The notes: generated by a model from the letters alone, not told the origin. DNA of 64,000 bases from Tsukamurella paurometabola DSM 20162 (GCF_000092225.1 NC_014158.1:496001-560000), one strand, 5' to 3'. Shown: positions 16,096-28,968, counted from the first letter of the stretch. Program-made: numbers and translations.

Positions 16096-18141
16096 ATGAG
16101 CGCAGAACACGACCACGACTCCGGCCATTCGGCGCGCTGGGAGATCGGCTTCGCCATCGCCTCGGGCGTCACCTATGTCAGCGGCATGATCGCCGAATAC
16201 GCACTGGACCAGCCGTCCGTCGCCACCTTCTTCTTCCTCGCCACCTACTTCTTCGGCGGCTACTTCACCATCCGTTCCGCCATCCAGTCGACCCTCAACG
16301 GCAAGTTCGAGGTCGATTTCCTCATGCTGGTCGCGGCGATCGGCGCCGCTTCCATCGGCCGCTTCGCCGAGGGCGCGGTCCTGCTGTTCCTGTTCAGCCT
16401 CGGTCACGCGCTGGAGGAGTACGCCCTCGCGCGCGCCTCGAAGTCGATCGAAGCTCTCGCTGAGCTCGCGCCGCGCACCGCGCTCGTGCATACGGGCGGA
16501 CCGTCGAACCTGTCCGGGGAGTTCGCCGAGAAGTCGGTCGACGATCTGGAGGTCGGCGATCTCGTGCTGATCCGGCCCAACGCGCGGGTCAGCGCCGACG
16601 GCTTCGTCGTCGACGGCCGTTCCGCCATCGACCAGAGCGCGGTGACCGGCGAATCGATGCCGGTCGAGAAGGAGCCCGTGGGCAGCCCCGCCGCCGCGGC
16701 CGCTCGCCCTACCAATGTGCCTGCCGAGCACCGCGTCTTCGCGGGCACCGTCAACGGCTCCGGCGCCCTGGTGGTGCAGGCCACCGCACTCGCCAAGGAC
16801 TCCACGCTGAGCAAGGTGGTCGAGCTGGTCGCCTCCACCGACCAGGCGAAATCGCCCACGCAGCGCTTCCTCGACAAGTTCCAGCGCATCTACGTGCCGG
16901 CCGTGATCGCCTTCGTGATCGGCGTCTTCCTGGTGGGCTACTTCGCCCTGGGTAACCCGTTCACCGACGCCTTCTACCTCGCGATGGCCGTACTCGTCGC
17001 CGCGAGCCCGTGCGCCCTGGCGCTCGCCACCCCGTCGGCGGTGCTCGCCGGAGTGGCCCGCGCGGCCCGCGCCGGCGTGCTGATCAAGGGCGGTGCACCG
17101 CTCGAGACGCTGGGCCGGGTCTCGTCGATCGCCTTCGACAAGACCGGCACGCTCACCTGGGGCGAGCCGCAGGTCACCGACACCGTCGCGGCACCCGGCG
17201 TCGACCTCGACGATCTGCTCGCCACCACCCTGGCCGTCGAGAAGCTCTCCGACCACCCCCTCGCCGCCGCCGTCACCGATGGCATCGCGAACCGCACCTC
17301 GACCGTGCTCACCGCGACCGATCTGCAGTCCGTGACCGGACGCGGCGTGCGCGCCACCATCGATGGTGACGCGGTGGAGATCGGCAACGCGCGACTGTTC
17401 ACCGACGCCGATATCGCCCTCGACGAGGTCGCCGCCGATATCGACCGCCTGCAGGCGGCGGGTCGCACACTGATGATCGTGCGCCGCGGCGGCCGCTTCC
17501 TCGGCGTCATCGGCGTGATGGACACTCCGCGCCGTGAGGCCGGCGAGGTGCTCGATCGGCTGCGCGAATCGGGCATGACCGACATCGTGATGATCTCCGG
17601 CGATCACCAGCAGGTGGCCGACGCCGTCGGCAAGGAGGTGGGCGTCGACCGTGCTCTTGGCGGACTGCTGCCCGAGGACAAGGTCACCCAGATCCGCGAC
17701 ATGTCGGGGAGCAAGGAGGAGCCCGCCGGTACCAGCGGTCGACGGTGCGCCATGGTGGGCGACGGCGTCAACGACGCGCCCGCGATGGCCCAGGCCGATG
17801 TCGGGATCGCCATGGGCGCAGCCGGTTCCGCCGTCGCTCTGGAGACCGCGGATGTCGCGCTGATGAGTGACGACCTGGGTCGGCTGCCCTTCGCGGTGCG
17901 GCTGAGCCGGCAGACCAGCCGGATCATCCGGCAGAACCTGATCGCCTCGCTGGGCATCGTGGTCTTCCTGATCATCGTGACCTTCCTCGGGATGCCGATG
18001 GGCCCGGTGGTGTTCATCCACGAGGGGTCGACCCTGATCGTTGTCGCCAACGCACTGCGGCTGCTCCGCTTCGACGTGGGCAAGGAGCATGACGGCGTCG
18101 AGCACGAGGCGCGTCCGGAGAAGGTGCCCGCAGCCGCCTGA
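16096..18141 (+). CDS. P1B-4-type heavy-metal-transporting P-type ATPase (CtpD/CoaT-like)
   Basis: An ATP-driven metal exporter of the inner membrane, 681 residues. P-type motifs are all present: TGES, the phosphorylation site DKTGT, and GDGVNDAP. In place of the CPC of copper and zinc pumps the channel helix has SPC (AASPCALALATPS), and the last helices carry HEGSTLIVVANALRLL. That combination defines subgroup P1B-4, whose members export Co, Ni or Fe. No N-terminal CxxC metal domain is present, only a short His-rich tail (HDHDSGH). The exact metal is not determined by sequence. A strong terminator follows. Confidence 0.88.
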   Translation: MSAEHDHDSGHSARWEIGFAIASGVTYVSGMIAEYALDQPSVATFFFLATYFFGGYFTIRSAIQSTLNGKFEVDFLMLVAAIGAASIGRFAEGAVLLFLFSLGHALEEYALARASKSIEALAELAPRTALVHTGGPSNLSGEFAEKSVDDLEVGDLVLIRPNARVSADGFVVDGRSAIDQSAVTGESMPVEKEPVGSPAAAAARPTNVPAEHRVFAGTVNGSGALVVQATALAKDSTLSKVVELVASTDQAKSPTQRFLDKFQRIYVPAVIAFVIGVFLVGYFALGNPFTDAFYLAMAVLVAASPCALALATPSAVLAGVARAARAGVLIKGGAPLETLGRVSSIAFDKTGTLTWGEPQVTDTVAAPGVDLDDLLATTLAVEKLSDHPLAAAVTDGIANRTSTVLTATDLQSVTGRGVRATIDGDAVEIGNARLFTDADIALDEVAADIDRLQAAGRTLMIVRRGGRFLGVIGVMDTPRREAGEVLDRLRESGMTDIVMISGDHQQVADAVGKEVGVDRALGGLLPEDKVTQIRDMSGSKEEPAGTSGRRCAMVGDGVNDAPAMAQADVGIAMGAAGSAVALETADVALMSDDLGRLPFAVRLSRQTSRIIRQNLIASLGIVVFLIIVTFLGMPMGPVVFIHEGSTLIVVANALRLLRFDVGKEHDGVEHEARPEKVPAAA

Positions 18142-18154
18142 TCCGGTGAGGGAG

Positions 18155-18190
18155 CGTGATCCCCGGTGTCTGTGGGCATCGGGGATCACG
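18155..18190 (+). terminator. Strong hairpin after the P1B ATPase gene
   Basis: A 14-bp stem with one G-U wobble (18155-18168 against 18177-18190) and an 8-nt loop begins 13 bp past the ATPase stop. There is no U-tract, as often in high-GC actinobacteria, but its strength and position mark it as the transcription terminator separating the ATPase from the dnaK operon. Confidence 0.6.
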
Positions 18191-18554
18191 TTCGTCCGGG
18201 CTCAGGTGAGCTGCGCGTGCAGGTACATCGCTCTGCCGACTTCTACACCCGTCCCCCGCGCCGCGCCCTTCCGCGGCCGCCGCGTTCCGTCCCCCATCGG
18301 GGGACGTGCGTGCCGTAAGGGAGGAAACGGCAAGTAGGGGAGACGGTGCGGCGCGGGGGACGACGGTGCACCTGACCGACGCCGTTCTCCCTGCCGGAAC
18401 CTCCACCCGCTGCCGTTATCCGGCCGCGGATCGCATCATCGGCCGCGGCTGGCGTTTCCGGCCTCGGCTGCCAGTGGTGTCGGTCACGGCTGGCCTGGGG
18501 AAACGTCACCGACACAGACTTGCGCGAACTCGACTCAACTTTTTTCCCGAATCG
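18191..18554. other. Intergenic stretch upstream of the dnaK promoter
   Basis: About 360 bp with no convincing gene; open frames here lack a ribosome site and family features. It contains a short perfect palindrome (GTCCCCC at 18289-18295 with GGGGGAC at 18299-18305) and, at 18519-18539, a degenerate third HAIR-like site (CTTGCGC, seven bases, ACTCAAC). A second palindrome, TTCCCG/CGGGAA at 18544-18558, overlaps the -35 of the dnaK promoter. Confidence 0.5.
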
Positions 18555-18580
18555 GGAACAACATCCGGATGCCACTCGTT
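18555..18580 (+). promoter_or_regulatory. SigH-type promoter of the dnaK operon
   Basis: GGAAC at 18555-18559 and GTT at 18578-18580, 18 bp apart (CGTT gives 17), match the SigH/SigR consensus of actinobacteria. The same spacing is found before clpB. Transcription would start just before the first strong HAIR box at 18596. Confidence 0.6.
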
Positions 18581-18595
18581 GGACATCACGTAGGA

Positions 18596-18616
18596 CTTGA
18601 GCGGCCTGCGCTCAAT
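18596..18616 (+). promoter_or_regulatory. HAIR-like HspR box 1 of the dnaK operon
   Basis: CTTGAGC, seven bases, GCTCAAT. This fits the HspR-binding HAIR consensus CTTGAGT-N7-ACTCAAG with the central six bases of each arm complementary. It overlaps the expected transcription start of the SigH-type promoter, so HspR binding would block initiation. Confidence 0.75.
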
Positions 18617-18640
18617 GGGGTAGAACGGAAGAGTTCGCCC

Positions 18641-18661
18641 CTTGAGCCGGGGGCGCTGAAG
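18641..18661 (+). promoter_or_regulatory. HAIR-like HspR box 2 of the dnaK operon
   Basis: CTTGAGC, seven bases, GCTGAAG, 45 bp downstream of box 1. The right half has one mismatch to symmetry but keeps the terminal AAG of the consensus. A paired arrangement also occurs before clpB. Confidence 0.6.
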
Positions 18662-18722
18662 TCTAACGAGCAGGCAATCGAAACCCATCGGCCGCGAACC
18701 GGCCGGAAATTAGGAGGCAAGA

Positions 18723-20563
<1,841 letters not shown>

Positions 20564-20564
<1 letters not shown>

Positions 20565-21163
20565 TGACGACCCCCGAGAATCCGGTGGATCCGGAAGAGG
20601 TGAACACGGAGGCTGAGGGGGTCGAGGCAGGGACTGTCACGGCCGCGGCGGAGGATTCCGCCGCGGCTGCGGCCGATGAGGCCGGCAGCACCGACGCACC
20701 GTCGGACGAGGTCGCCGAGCTGACCGCCGATCTGCAGCGCGTGACCGCCGAGTACGCCAACTACCGCAAGCGCACCGCGCGCGATGTGGTGGACGCCCGC
20801 GCTGCGGGTAAGGCGGCAGTGGTGGCCGAACTGCTGGTGGTGCTCGACGATCTCGACCGCGCACGCAGCCACGGCGATCTCGAGGCCGGACCGCTCAAGT
20901 CCGTGTCCGACAAGCTCGACGGTGTCCTCAGTGGTCTCGGTCTCGCGCCGTTCGGCGCCGAGGGCGACGAGTTCGATCCGTCGATCCACGAGGCCGTTCA
21001 GCACGAGGGCGACGGTGCCGACCCCGTTCTGGGGGCGGTACTGCGGCAGGGTTATCAGATCGATGGCAAGGTGATCCGCAACGCGATGGTCGCCGTGGTC
21101 GATCGCCCCGAGCCGGATGCATCCGGCCAGGGCGCGACCGACGCCGATCAGGACGAGTCCTAG
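20564..21163 (+). CDS. grpE: Nucleotide exchange factor GrpE
   Basis: Releases ADP from DnaK. The 199-residue protein has a long acidic, disordered N-terminus (1-45), the coiled-coil EVAELTADLQRVTAEYANYRKR and the C-terminal beta domain with HEAVQHEGDG and VLRQGYQIDGKVIRNAMV. Its ATG shares a base with the dnaK stop (TAATG), so translation is coupled. The C-terminal Asp/Gln-rich tail is variable in the family. Confidence 0.96.
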
Positions 21164-21174
21164 AAGGAGGTGAT
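21164..21174 (+). promoter_or_regulatory. Near-perfect ribosome binding site for dnaJ
   Basis: AAGGAGGTGAT is complementary to the 16S rRNA 3' end over eleven bases, just after the grpE stop and 5 bp before the GTG. It decides the start: the ATG at 21173 is out of frame. Confidence 0.8.
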
Positions 21175-21179
21175 GCCCG

Positions 21180-22382
21180 GTGACCCAGCGGGAATGGGTT
21201 GAACAGGACTTCTACCGCGAGCTGGGCGTCAGCTCCGACGCCAGCCAGGACGACATCAAGAAGGCCTACCGCAAGCTCGCGGCCGAGCTGCATCCGGACC
21301 GCAATCCGGGGGATGCGAAGGCGGAGGAGCGCTTCAAGCGCGTCTCCGAGGCCAACTCGGTGCTGTCCGATCCTGCCAAGCGCAAGGAGTACGACGAGAC
21401 TCGCCGCTTGTTCGGCGGCGGTCGATTCGGCTCGAACGGTGGCGGTTTCGGCACCGGAGGCTTCGGTAACACGGGTGGCGGTACGGGCGGTTTCTCGTTC
21501 TCGGACATCTTCGACGGCGCCACCGGCGGCGGCGGGGGCGGTTTCGGGGACATCTTCGAGGGATTGTTCAACCGCGGCGGCGGTGCTCCGGGCGGTGCTT
21601 CGGGTTCCGGCCCGCAGCCCTCACGGCCGCGGCGCGGCAACGATCTGGAATCGGAGATCACGCTCGGTTTCCGCGATGCCACGCTCGGGGTCACCACCCC
21701 GATCACGCTGACCTCCCCGTCGCCGTGCACCACCTGCCACGGTTCCGGCGCCAAGCCGGGCACCAGTCCGCGGGTGTGCCAGTCCTGCAACGGGTCCGGT
21801 CTGGTGAGCCGGAATCAGGGTGCGTTCAGCTTCTCCGAACCGTGCCCGGACTGCCGTGGCACCGGATCGGTGATCGACGATCCCTGCACCGACTGCAGCG
21901 GCACCGGCGTCACCGTGCGCACCCGCACGGTGAACGTGAAGATCCCGCCCGGCGTCAAGGACGGCCAGCGCATCCGCTTGGCCGGCCAGGGGCAGGCGGG
22001 GATGCGCGGCGCACCGTCGGGCGACCTGTTCGTGGTCGTGCACGTGAAGGCGGACGACGTCTTCACCCGCTCGGGCGACGATCTGCTCGTCACCCTCCCG
22101 GTCAGCTTCTCCGAGCTGGCGCTGGGGTCCACGGTGACGGTGCCGACGCTCGGACAGCCCGTGGGCGTGAAGATCCCGGCCGGGACCACCGATGGGCGGA
22201 CCCTCCGGGTACGTGGCCGCGGTGTGCCGAAGCGGTCCGGCGGACACGGTGACCTTCTGGTCAAGGTCCAGGTCTCAGTGCCCGGCTCGCTCGACGAGGC
22301 GGCACAGGCGGCGCTGCGCACCTACGCGGAAGCGGAGAAGGCCTCCGGGTTCGATCCGCGGAGCGGTTGGGCAGGTGCCTGA
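21180..22382 (+). CDS. dnaJ: Chaperone protein DnaJ (Hsp40)
   Basis: Delivers substrates to DnaK and stimulates its ATPase; 400 residues. It has the J-domain with HPD (LHPDRNPGD near 40), a long Gly/Phe-rich linker of about 70 residues, four zinc-finger repeats ([32 protein letters not shown]) and the two C-terminal substrate barrels. The GTG start follows an almost perfect Shine-Dalgarno. It overlaps hspR by one base. As in mycobacteria, the operon copy begins with an extra [11 protein letters not shown] segment. Confidence 0.96.
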   Translation: MTQREWVEQDFYRELGVSSDASQDDIKKAYRKLAAELHPDRNPGDAKAEERFKRVSEANSVLSDPAKRKEYDETRRLFGGGRFGSNGGGFGTGGFGNTGGGTGGFSFSDIFDGATGGGGGGFGDIFEGLFNRGGGAPGGASGSGPQPSRPRRGNDLESEITLGFRDATLGVTTPITLTSPSPCTTCHGSGAKPGTSPRVCQSCNGSGLVSRNQGAFSFSEPCPDCRGTGSVIDDPCTDCSGTGVTVRTRTVNVKIPPGVKDGQRIRLAGQGQAGMRGAPSGDLFVVVHVKADDVFTRSGDDLLVTLPVSFSELALGSTVTVPTLGQPVGVKIPAGTTDGRTLRVRGRGVPKRSGGHGDLLVKVQVSVPGSLDEAAQAALRTYAEAEKASGFDPRSGWAGA

Positions 22383-22780
22383 TGACCCGCCCGCCGGAGA
22401 TTCCTGACGATCCGGACGCCCACGTGTTCATGATCTCGGTGGCCGCACAGTTGGCCGGGATGCATGCGCAGACGCTCCGCACGTACGACCGCCTCGGGCT
22501 CGTCAAGCCCGAGCGGTCGGCGGGCGGGGGTCGGCGCTACTCCACCCGGGACGTGGACCTCCTGCGCGAGGTGCAGCGGCTCTCGCAGGACGAGGGCGTG
22601 AACCTTGCCGGCATCAAACGGATCATCGATCTGACCAACCAGGTCGACGCCCTGCAGCGCCGGGTCCAGGAGCTCACTGCGCAGGTGGACGCCGCGCACC
22701 GCTCCGGCGCAGAACTGGTGCACGTGCCCAAGTCCAGCGCCCTCGTGGTCTGGCAGCCGCGCACCCGGCGCCGCGACTGA
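22382..22780 (+). CDS. hspR: Heat-shock repressor HspR (MerR family)
   Basis: A 132-residue MerR-type repressor that binds HAIR boxes, with DnaK as co-repressor in studied actinobacteria. The HTH region reads FMISVAAQLAGMHAQTLRTYDRLGLV, followed by the wing GGGRRYSTRDVDLLREVQRLSQDEG and a coiled coil; there are no effector Cys residues. ATG at 22382 overlaps the dnaJ stop (TGATG), whereas a start 15 bp upstream would be inside dnaJ. Last gene of the operon; probable targets are its own operon and clpB. Confidence 0.95.
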   Translation: MTRPPEIPDDPDAHVFMISVAAQLAGMHAQTLRTYDRLGLVKPERSAGGGRRYSTRDVDLLREVQRLSQDEGVNLAGIKRIIDLTNQVDALQRRVQELTAQVDAAHRSGAELVHVPKSSALVVWQPRTRRRD

Positions 22781-22801
22781 ATCGGTGGCAGCATCGCTCT
22801 C

Positions 22802-23062
22802 ATGAGCGAGCGCATCGTCTTCCGTCGCACCGACGGCGGCCGGACCACAGTGCGGCATCACCCCACCGATGACGGCGCCGGATTCCGGCTCGCGATCATC
22901 GATGGGGAGGTACCCGATGAGGCGACCGTCGACCCGGCGGCGCTGTACTTCATCGACGACTACGACCCGCGTTCGCTGGTGAGCGACGCGGGTCTCGTCG
23001 TCTCCTGCGGCGAACCGCCGCACTTCGGCGCGTGGGAGCGCCTCGACGCCTGGCCCGTATGA
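22802..23062 (+). CDS. Small hypothetical protein
   Basis: An 86-residue acidic protein with no signal peptide, membrane helix or motif I recognise. It starts 21 bp after hspR and could be cotranscribed with the chaperone operon. Composition (YFIDDYDPRS, several Asp) suggests a small soluble beta-rich fold. Coding is supported by high GC at third positions and position within the same-strand run. Confidence 0.55.
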   Translation: MSERIVFRRTDGGRTTVRHHPTDDGAGFRLAIIDGEVPDEATVDPAALYFIDDYDPRSLVSDAGLVVSCGEPPHFGAWERLDAWPV

Positions 23063-23116
23063 GGATCTGATGACGCTCGGGTTGCGGTCACCCGCCGCTG
23101 CCCTGATAGTTAAGAT

Positions 23117-23878
23117 ATGAAACGAATCGCGTCGGTTCTGGCCACCGCCACCGCCCTGACGTTCGTCTCCATCGCCCCGGCCTCCGCATGGGGCGTCGAA
23201 GGTCACGGCATCGTCGGCGACGTCGCTGCCGCCAGGCTCAGTCCCACCGCATCCGCCGAGGTCGCGAAACTGCTGCAGGGCGAGCCTAATCCGACCCTCG
23301 CCGGCGTCGCTTCCTGGGCCGATGAGTATCGATCCACTCCCGACGGTGCCGCCACCGCGCCCTGGCATTTCGTCAATATCGCGGAGAACGACTGCGTCTA
23401 CGCGCCCGAGATCAACGGCTCCGGTGGTGCCAATGTGATCGAGACGATCCGCAACCAGAGCGCGATCCTCGCCGATAAGGCCAAGCCCGCCGACCAGCGC
23501 CGCGACGCCCTGAAGTTCCTGGTGCACTTCGTCGGCGACATCGAGCAGCCCATGCACACCGGCTACGCCAAGGACCGCGGCGGCAACAGCGTCAAGCTCA
23601 CCTACAACGGCAGGTCGACCAATCTGCACGCGGTGTGGGACTCGGGCCTGCTCGACGGCAGCAGCGCCGCGCGTGTCGCCGCGTTGCCCGCGCCACAGCC
23701 GGGGTCCACCGACCCGGCGCAGTGGGCGCAGGAGAGTTGCCGGATCGCCGTCGGTGCCTACCCCTCGTCGTCGGTGATCGGCGCGGACTACACCGCGAAG
23801 TACCGGCCGGTCGCCGAGGCGCAACTGCGACTCGCGGGGGAGCGGCTCGGCCGCCTGCTCACCGACACTCTGGGCTGA
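23117..23878 (+). CDS. Secreted S1/P1-family nuclease
   Basis: A zinc-dependent nuclease cleaving single-stranded DNA and RNA and 3'-nucleotides, exported by a Sec signal peptide (residues 1-24, ending ASA). The mature protein begins with Trp25, whose free amino group is a zinc ligand in the family, then GVEGHGIVG. Further zinc ligands are in WADEY, APWHFVNI, FLVHFVGDIEQPMHTG and NLHAVWD. Length of 253 residues is normal. Roles in phosphate or nucleotide scavenging are plausible. It is convergent with the globin-reductase gene. Confidence 0.88.
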   Translation: MKRIASVLATATALTFVSIAPASAWGVEGHGIVGDVAAARLSPTASAEVAKLLQGEPNPTLAGVASWADEYRSTPDGAATAPWHFVNIAENDCVYAPEINGSGGANVIETIRNQSAILADKAKPADQRRDALKFLVHFVGDIEQPMHTGYAKDRGGNSVKLTYNGRSTNLHAVWDSGLLDGSSAARVAALPAPQPGSTDPAQWAQESCRIAVGAYPSSSVIGADYTAKYRPVAEAQLRLAGERLGRLLTDTLG

Positions 23879-23885
23879 AACCGGT

Positions 23886-25034
23886 TCAGATCGGGTCGTG
23901 CAGAACCTGATCCGGTTCCGCGCCGGCGCTGAGCGCCGTGTTCCGCGCGGCATGCACCAGGCCGGCGGGGCCAGCGATCAGGACCCGGTGCCCGCGCAGA
24001 TCGAGGGCGCGCATCGCCTCCACCACCGAGCCGTGCCGCAGCGGTAGCCCGCGGGCCGGCGGTGCGGGCGTCGTGAGCCACCACGGATCGCGGCGAGCAT
24101 CGGTCACCTGGGTGATCCGCAGCCACGGATTGGTGGCCGCCAACATCGCCAGCGATTCGGCGTCGTACAGCTGGCCCGGCGACCGCGCGCCCATCACCAG
24201 GTGAGTCTCGGGATTGTGCGCGCTGGCAGCCATGGCCAGCAGGATCGACTTCATCGGCGCGAGCCCGGTACCGCCGGCGATCAGCGTGACCGGCCGCGCA
24301 CCGTCGGCCCGCATCAGTCCGTGAACCTGTCCGAACTGCCACCGGTCACCGGGCCGGGTTTCGGAGTGAATGGTGCTCGACAGATCGCCACCCGGCACCG
24401 CGCGAACATGGAACTCCATCTGCCCCTGGGTGTTCGGCGGCATCGCCAGGGAGAACGGGCGCCACTGCCGAGGAACCTGAGGAATCTGCGTTTCCACGTA
24501 CTGGCCGGGGCGGAACAGGAGCGGCTGCTCGGCGATCAGCCGGACGACGGTGAGCCCGGGGTGCGGCCGCAGCACTTCGACCACCTCGGCGCTGCGGCGG
24601 GCGGGCGTCGGGTCGGAGTGCGCTCCACCGCGCATCACACCCGTCATCATCTGCACGGCCTGGTCGAGTACGGCGGAGTCCTCGGCATCCAGACCACCGT
24701 GCGGCTGATACAGCGCTCGCACCTCGGCCGACAGGGCGGTGGCCATCGTGGTGTAGTGCGCTTCGGTGAGACCGTACTTGCGGTGGTCGCGGCCCAGTTG
24801 CGCGAGGAATTCGATCAGTTCGTCGTGCTCGTCGGCCTCGGGGATCGCGGAGAAGACGTGGTCGAGCACCCGGAAGAACACCTCGCGATGCGAGGACATG
24901 CTGGCCGGGAACAGCTCGCGCAGCGATGGATCGAGCGCGAACAGCCGCGCGAACAGGCGTTTGGTGAAATCGTCCGAGACCGGTCGCAAGTCGGCTGCGA
25001 TCTGGGTCAGACCGTGCCGCGAATGCGATCCCAC
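23886..25034 (-). CDS. Globin-FAD/NAD(P) reductase, flavohaemoglobin-like
   Basis: A 382-residue fusion of an N-terminal globin domain (to about residue 135) and a ferredoxin-reductase-type FAD/NAD module. The globin part has FARLFALDPSLRELFP and a probable proximal His in LGRDHRKYGLTEAHY; the reductase part has WRPFSLAMPP (flavin), AGGTGLAPMKS and a late GPAG nucleotide segment. GTG at 25034 is preceded by AGGAG; another possible start is at 25079. Such proteins detoxify NO, but several mycobacterial relatives lack that activity. It corresponds in position to M. tuberculosis Rv0385. Confidence 0.82.
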   Translation of the reverse strand: MGSHSRHGLTQIAADLRPVSDDFTKRLFARLFALDPSLRELFPASMSSHREVFFRVLDHVFSAIPEADEHDELIEFLAQLGRDHRKYGLTEAHYTTMATALSAEVRALYQPHGGLDAEDSAVLDQAVQMMTGVMRGGAHSDPTPARRSAEVVEVLRPHPGLTVVRLIAEQPLLFRPGQYVETQIPQVPRQWRPFSLAMPPNTQGQMEFHVRAVPGGDLSSTIHSETRPGDRWQFGQVHGLMRADGARPVTLIAGGTGLAPMKSILLAMAASAHNPETHLVMGARSPGQLYDAESLAMLAATNPWLRITQVTDARRDPWWLTTPAPPARGLPLRHGSVVEAMRALDLRGHRVLIAGPAGLVHAARNTALSAGAEPDQVLHDPI

Positions 25035-25300
25035 AAGCCCTACGCTCCTGCACCTCGATCGTTGTTCGGACCGGACCATCCTACCTGCGGATTCGGTGTC
25101 GGCGATCGACGTCGTGACGGTCCCGTGACATCTGTCGCAAGTTCGTCATCACCGTGGTGTGAATATGGCTGTCGACCGCGGTGATCGAGTACATTTGCGG
25201 AGTCTGCATAACGACCGCACCCGGTCGGTGGACGGCGAATCGCCGCGGGTTTCGCGGCGGGACTTCCCGCAATTGAGCACGATCGAGAGGGTCTACTCGT
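25035..25300. other. Divergent intergenic region, globin-reductase and GDSL hydrolase
   Basis: About 265 bp between divergent genes with no gene I can support. No repeat stronger than chance stands out; promoters for both flanking genes must lie here but none matches a consensus well enough to name. Confidence 0.4.
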
Positions 25301-26185
25301 ATGGCCGGACTGCCTGGTCGAAAGAACCTGCGACGCTGGGGCTACGGCCTGGCGCTCGGGGTGGGAATCGGCTTGGCGCCGTTCGCTGCTGCGAACGCCG
25401 CTGCCGAACCGGCGCCGGCGATCGCCGATGCTCCGGCGCCGAAGGCCCCCGCGGCAACGACTCTCGCGGCCACCAAGATCGCCGTACTGAAGGATGCTGC
25501 CCCGGCCGCCGCACACCAGGCCGCTGCACCCGCGGCCGCCGCAGCGGCGCCCTCCGCGCACCTGCCGGCCGCCCGCACGGTGGCGCAACGCGAGTACGTC
25601 CAGCGCCCGGCCGTCCAGCGCCCCGTCGAGGCTCGGTCGCAGGCCAAGCAGCAGCGGCCGGCGGACCGTCGTCCGATCGTGGTGATCGGTGCGTCGATCT
25701 CCACCGGTTACGGCGTGTCCAAGACCGCCGCGTACCCGAGCCGGGTGAGCGCGGAGACCGGTCGCCCGGTGTACGTCAGCGCCAAGACCGGCGCCGGCTA
25801 CGCGGACGGCTCGATCGCGCGCCTGGCCACTGCCGCGAAGCTGCCCGCCCGCAACCCCGGCCTCGTCGTCCTGCAGGCCGGATCGAACGATGTGGGCGCG
25901 TCCGACGCCGCGATCGCCGGACAGGTGCGCCAGGTGGTCGGAACGGTCCGCGCACAGGCGCCGAATGCGCGGATCGCCGTGGTCACCGTGTTCCCCTCGG
26001 TGCACAGCGGTCCGGCCGCGAACCGGACCGATGCCACGATCATCGGCGCCGCGCGTTCGGTGGACCCGTCGGTCGCTGTGATCTCGCCGCTCGGCGAGGG
26101 CTGGGAGTATCCGGCGCAGAAGGACGGGCATCCGGCCGCGGCCGCCCATGCCCAGATCGCGGACCGTATCTCCGCCCTGGCCTGA
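25301..26185 (+). CDS. Secreted SGNH/GDSL-family hydrolase
   Basis: A 294-residue exported esterase/lipase-fold protein. It has a Sec signal peptide (to about residue 33, ANAAAEP), then an Ala/Pro-rich linker of about 90 residues, then the catalytic domain with block I VIGASISTGYG (Ser), block III GSNDVG and block V DGHPAAAAH (Asp-His). The low-complexity linker suggests anchoring through or extension across the cell wall. It may act on wall polysaccharide esters or mycolate-type lipids, but no substrate is shown. Confidence 0.8.
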   Translation: MAGLPGRKNLRRWGYGLALGVGIGLAPFAAANAAAEPAPAIADAPAPKAPAATTLAATKIAVLKDAAPAAAHQAAAPAAAAAAPSAHLPAARTVAQREYVQRPAVQRPVEARSQAKQQRPADRRPIVVIGASISTGYGVSKTAAYPSRVSAETGRPVYVSAKTGAGYADGSIARLATAAKLPARNPGLVVLQAGSNDVGASDAAIAGQVRQVVGTVRAQAPNARIAVVTVFPSVHSGPAANRTDATIIGAARSVDPSVAVISPLGEGWEYPAQKDGHPAAAAHAQIADRISALA

Positions 26186-26215
26186 ACCCGGTCGCGAGTC
26201 GCGAAAAAACTCGGG

Positions 26216-26236
26216 CTTGAGTGGAACAGACTCAAC
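26216..26236 (+). promoter_or_regulatory. HAIR box 1 of clpB
   Basis: CTTGAGT, seven bases, ACTCAAC: 13 of 14 specified positions match the HAIR consensus, the best HspR site in the window. The GGAAC of the SigH-type -35 lies entirely within its seven-base spacer, so HspR and SigH-RNA polymerase cannot bind together. Confidence 0.85.
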
Positions 26237-26248
26237 TCTTGGTGCGTT
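26223..26248 (+). promoter_or_regulatory. SigH-type promoter of clpB
   Basis: GGAAC at 26223-26227 and GTT at 26246-26248, 18 bp apart, the same geometry as before dnaK. The -35 is inside HAIR box 1. Confidence 0.6.
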
Positions 26249-26268
26249 GTTCTCTACATGAAGGCATA

Positions 26269-26289
26269 CTTGAGCCGGTAGGGCTCAGG
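26269..26289 (+). promoter_or_regulatory. HAIR-like box 2 of clpB
   Basis: CTTGAGC, seven bases, GCTCAGG, 53 bp downstream of box 1 (start to start) and 41 bp before the clpB start. Arms TGAGC/GCTCA are exactly complementary. Confidence 0.65.
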
Positions 26290-26330
26290 TTGCACGACGT
26301 GTTCGAGACGACCCAGGAGGGCACAGAAGA

Positions 26331-28871
<2,541 letters not shown>

Positions 28872-28881
28872 CACCCCACCG

Positions 28882-28914
28882 AAGCGGGCGCGGCCTTCCT
28901 GGTCGCGCCCGCTT
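28882..28914. terminator. Terminator hairpin of clpB
   Basis: A perfect 11-bp GC-rich stem (AAGCGGGCGCG at 28882-28892, its complement at 28904-28914) with an 11-nt loop begins 10 bp after the clpB stop. Immediately after it, a 15-bp sequence is tandemly duplicated (28914-28928 and 28929-28943). Confidence 0.75.
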
Positions 28915-28968
28915 TCGTGTGCCCGGGGTTCGTGTGCCCGGGGCGGCGATCGATGACAGGGTGTACCC

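Noticed and set aside
15628-18189. Very long minus-strand open frame opposite the P1B ATPase and crtI
   Set aside because: It is the antisense of the ATPase in a high-GC genome and lacks any family motif; its last part is simply crtI in a shifted frame.
18191-18500. A small protein gene in the dnaK upstream gap
   Set aside because: Frames here lack a convincing ribosome site, are Arg/Pro-rich and show no codon bias distinct from the other frames.
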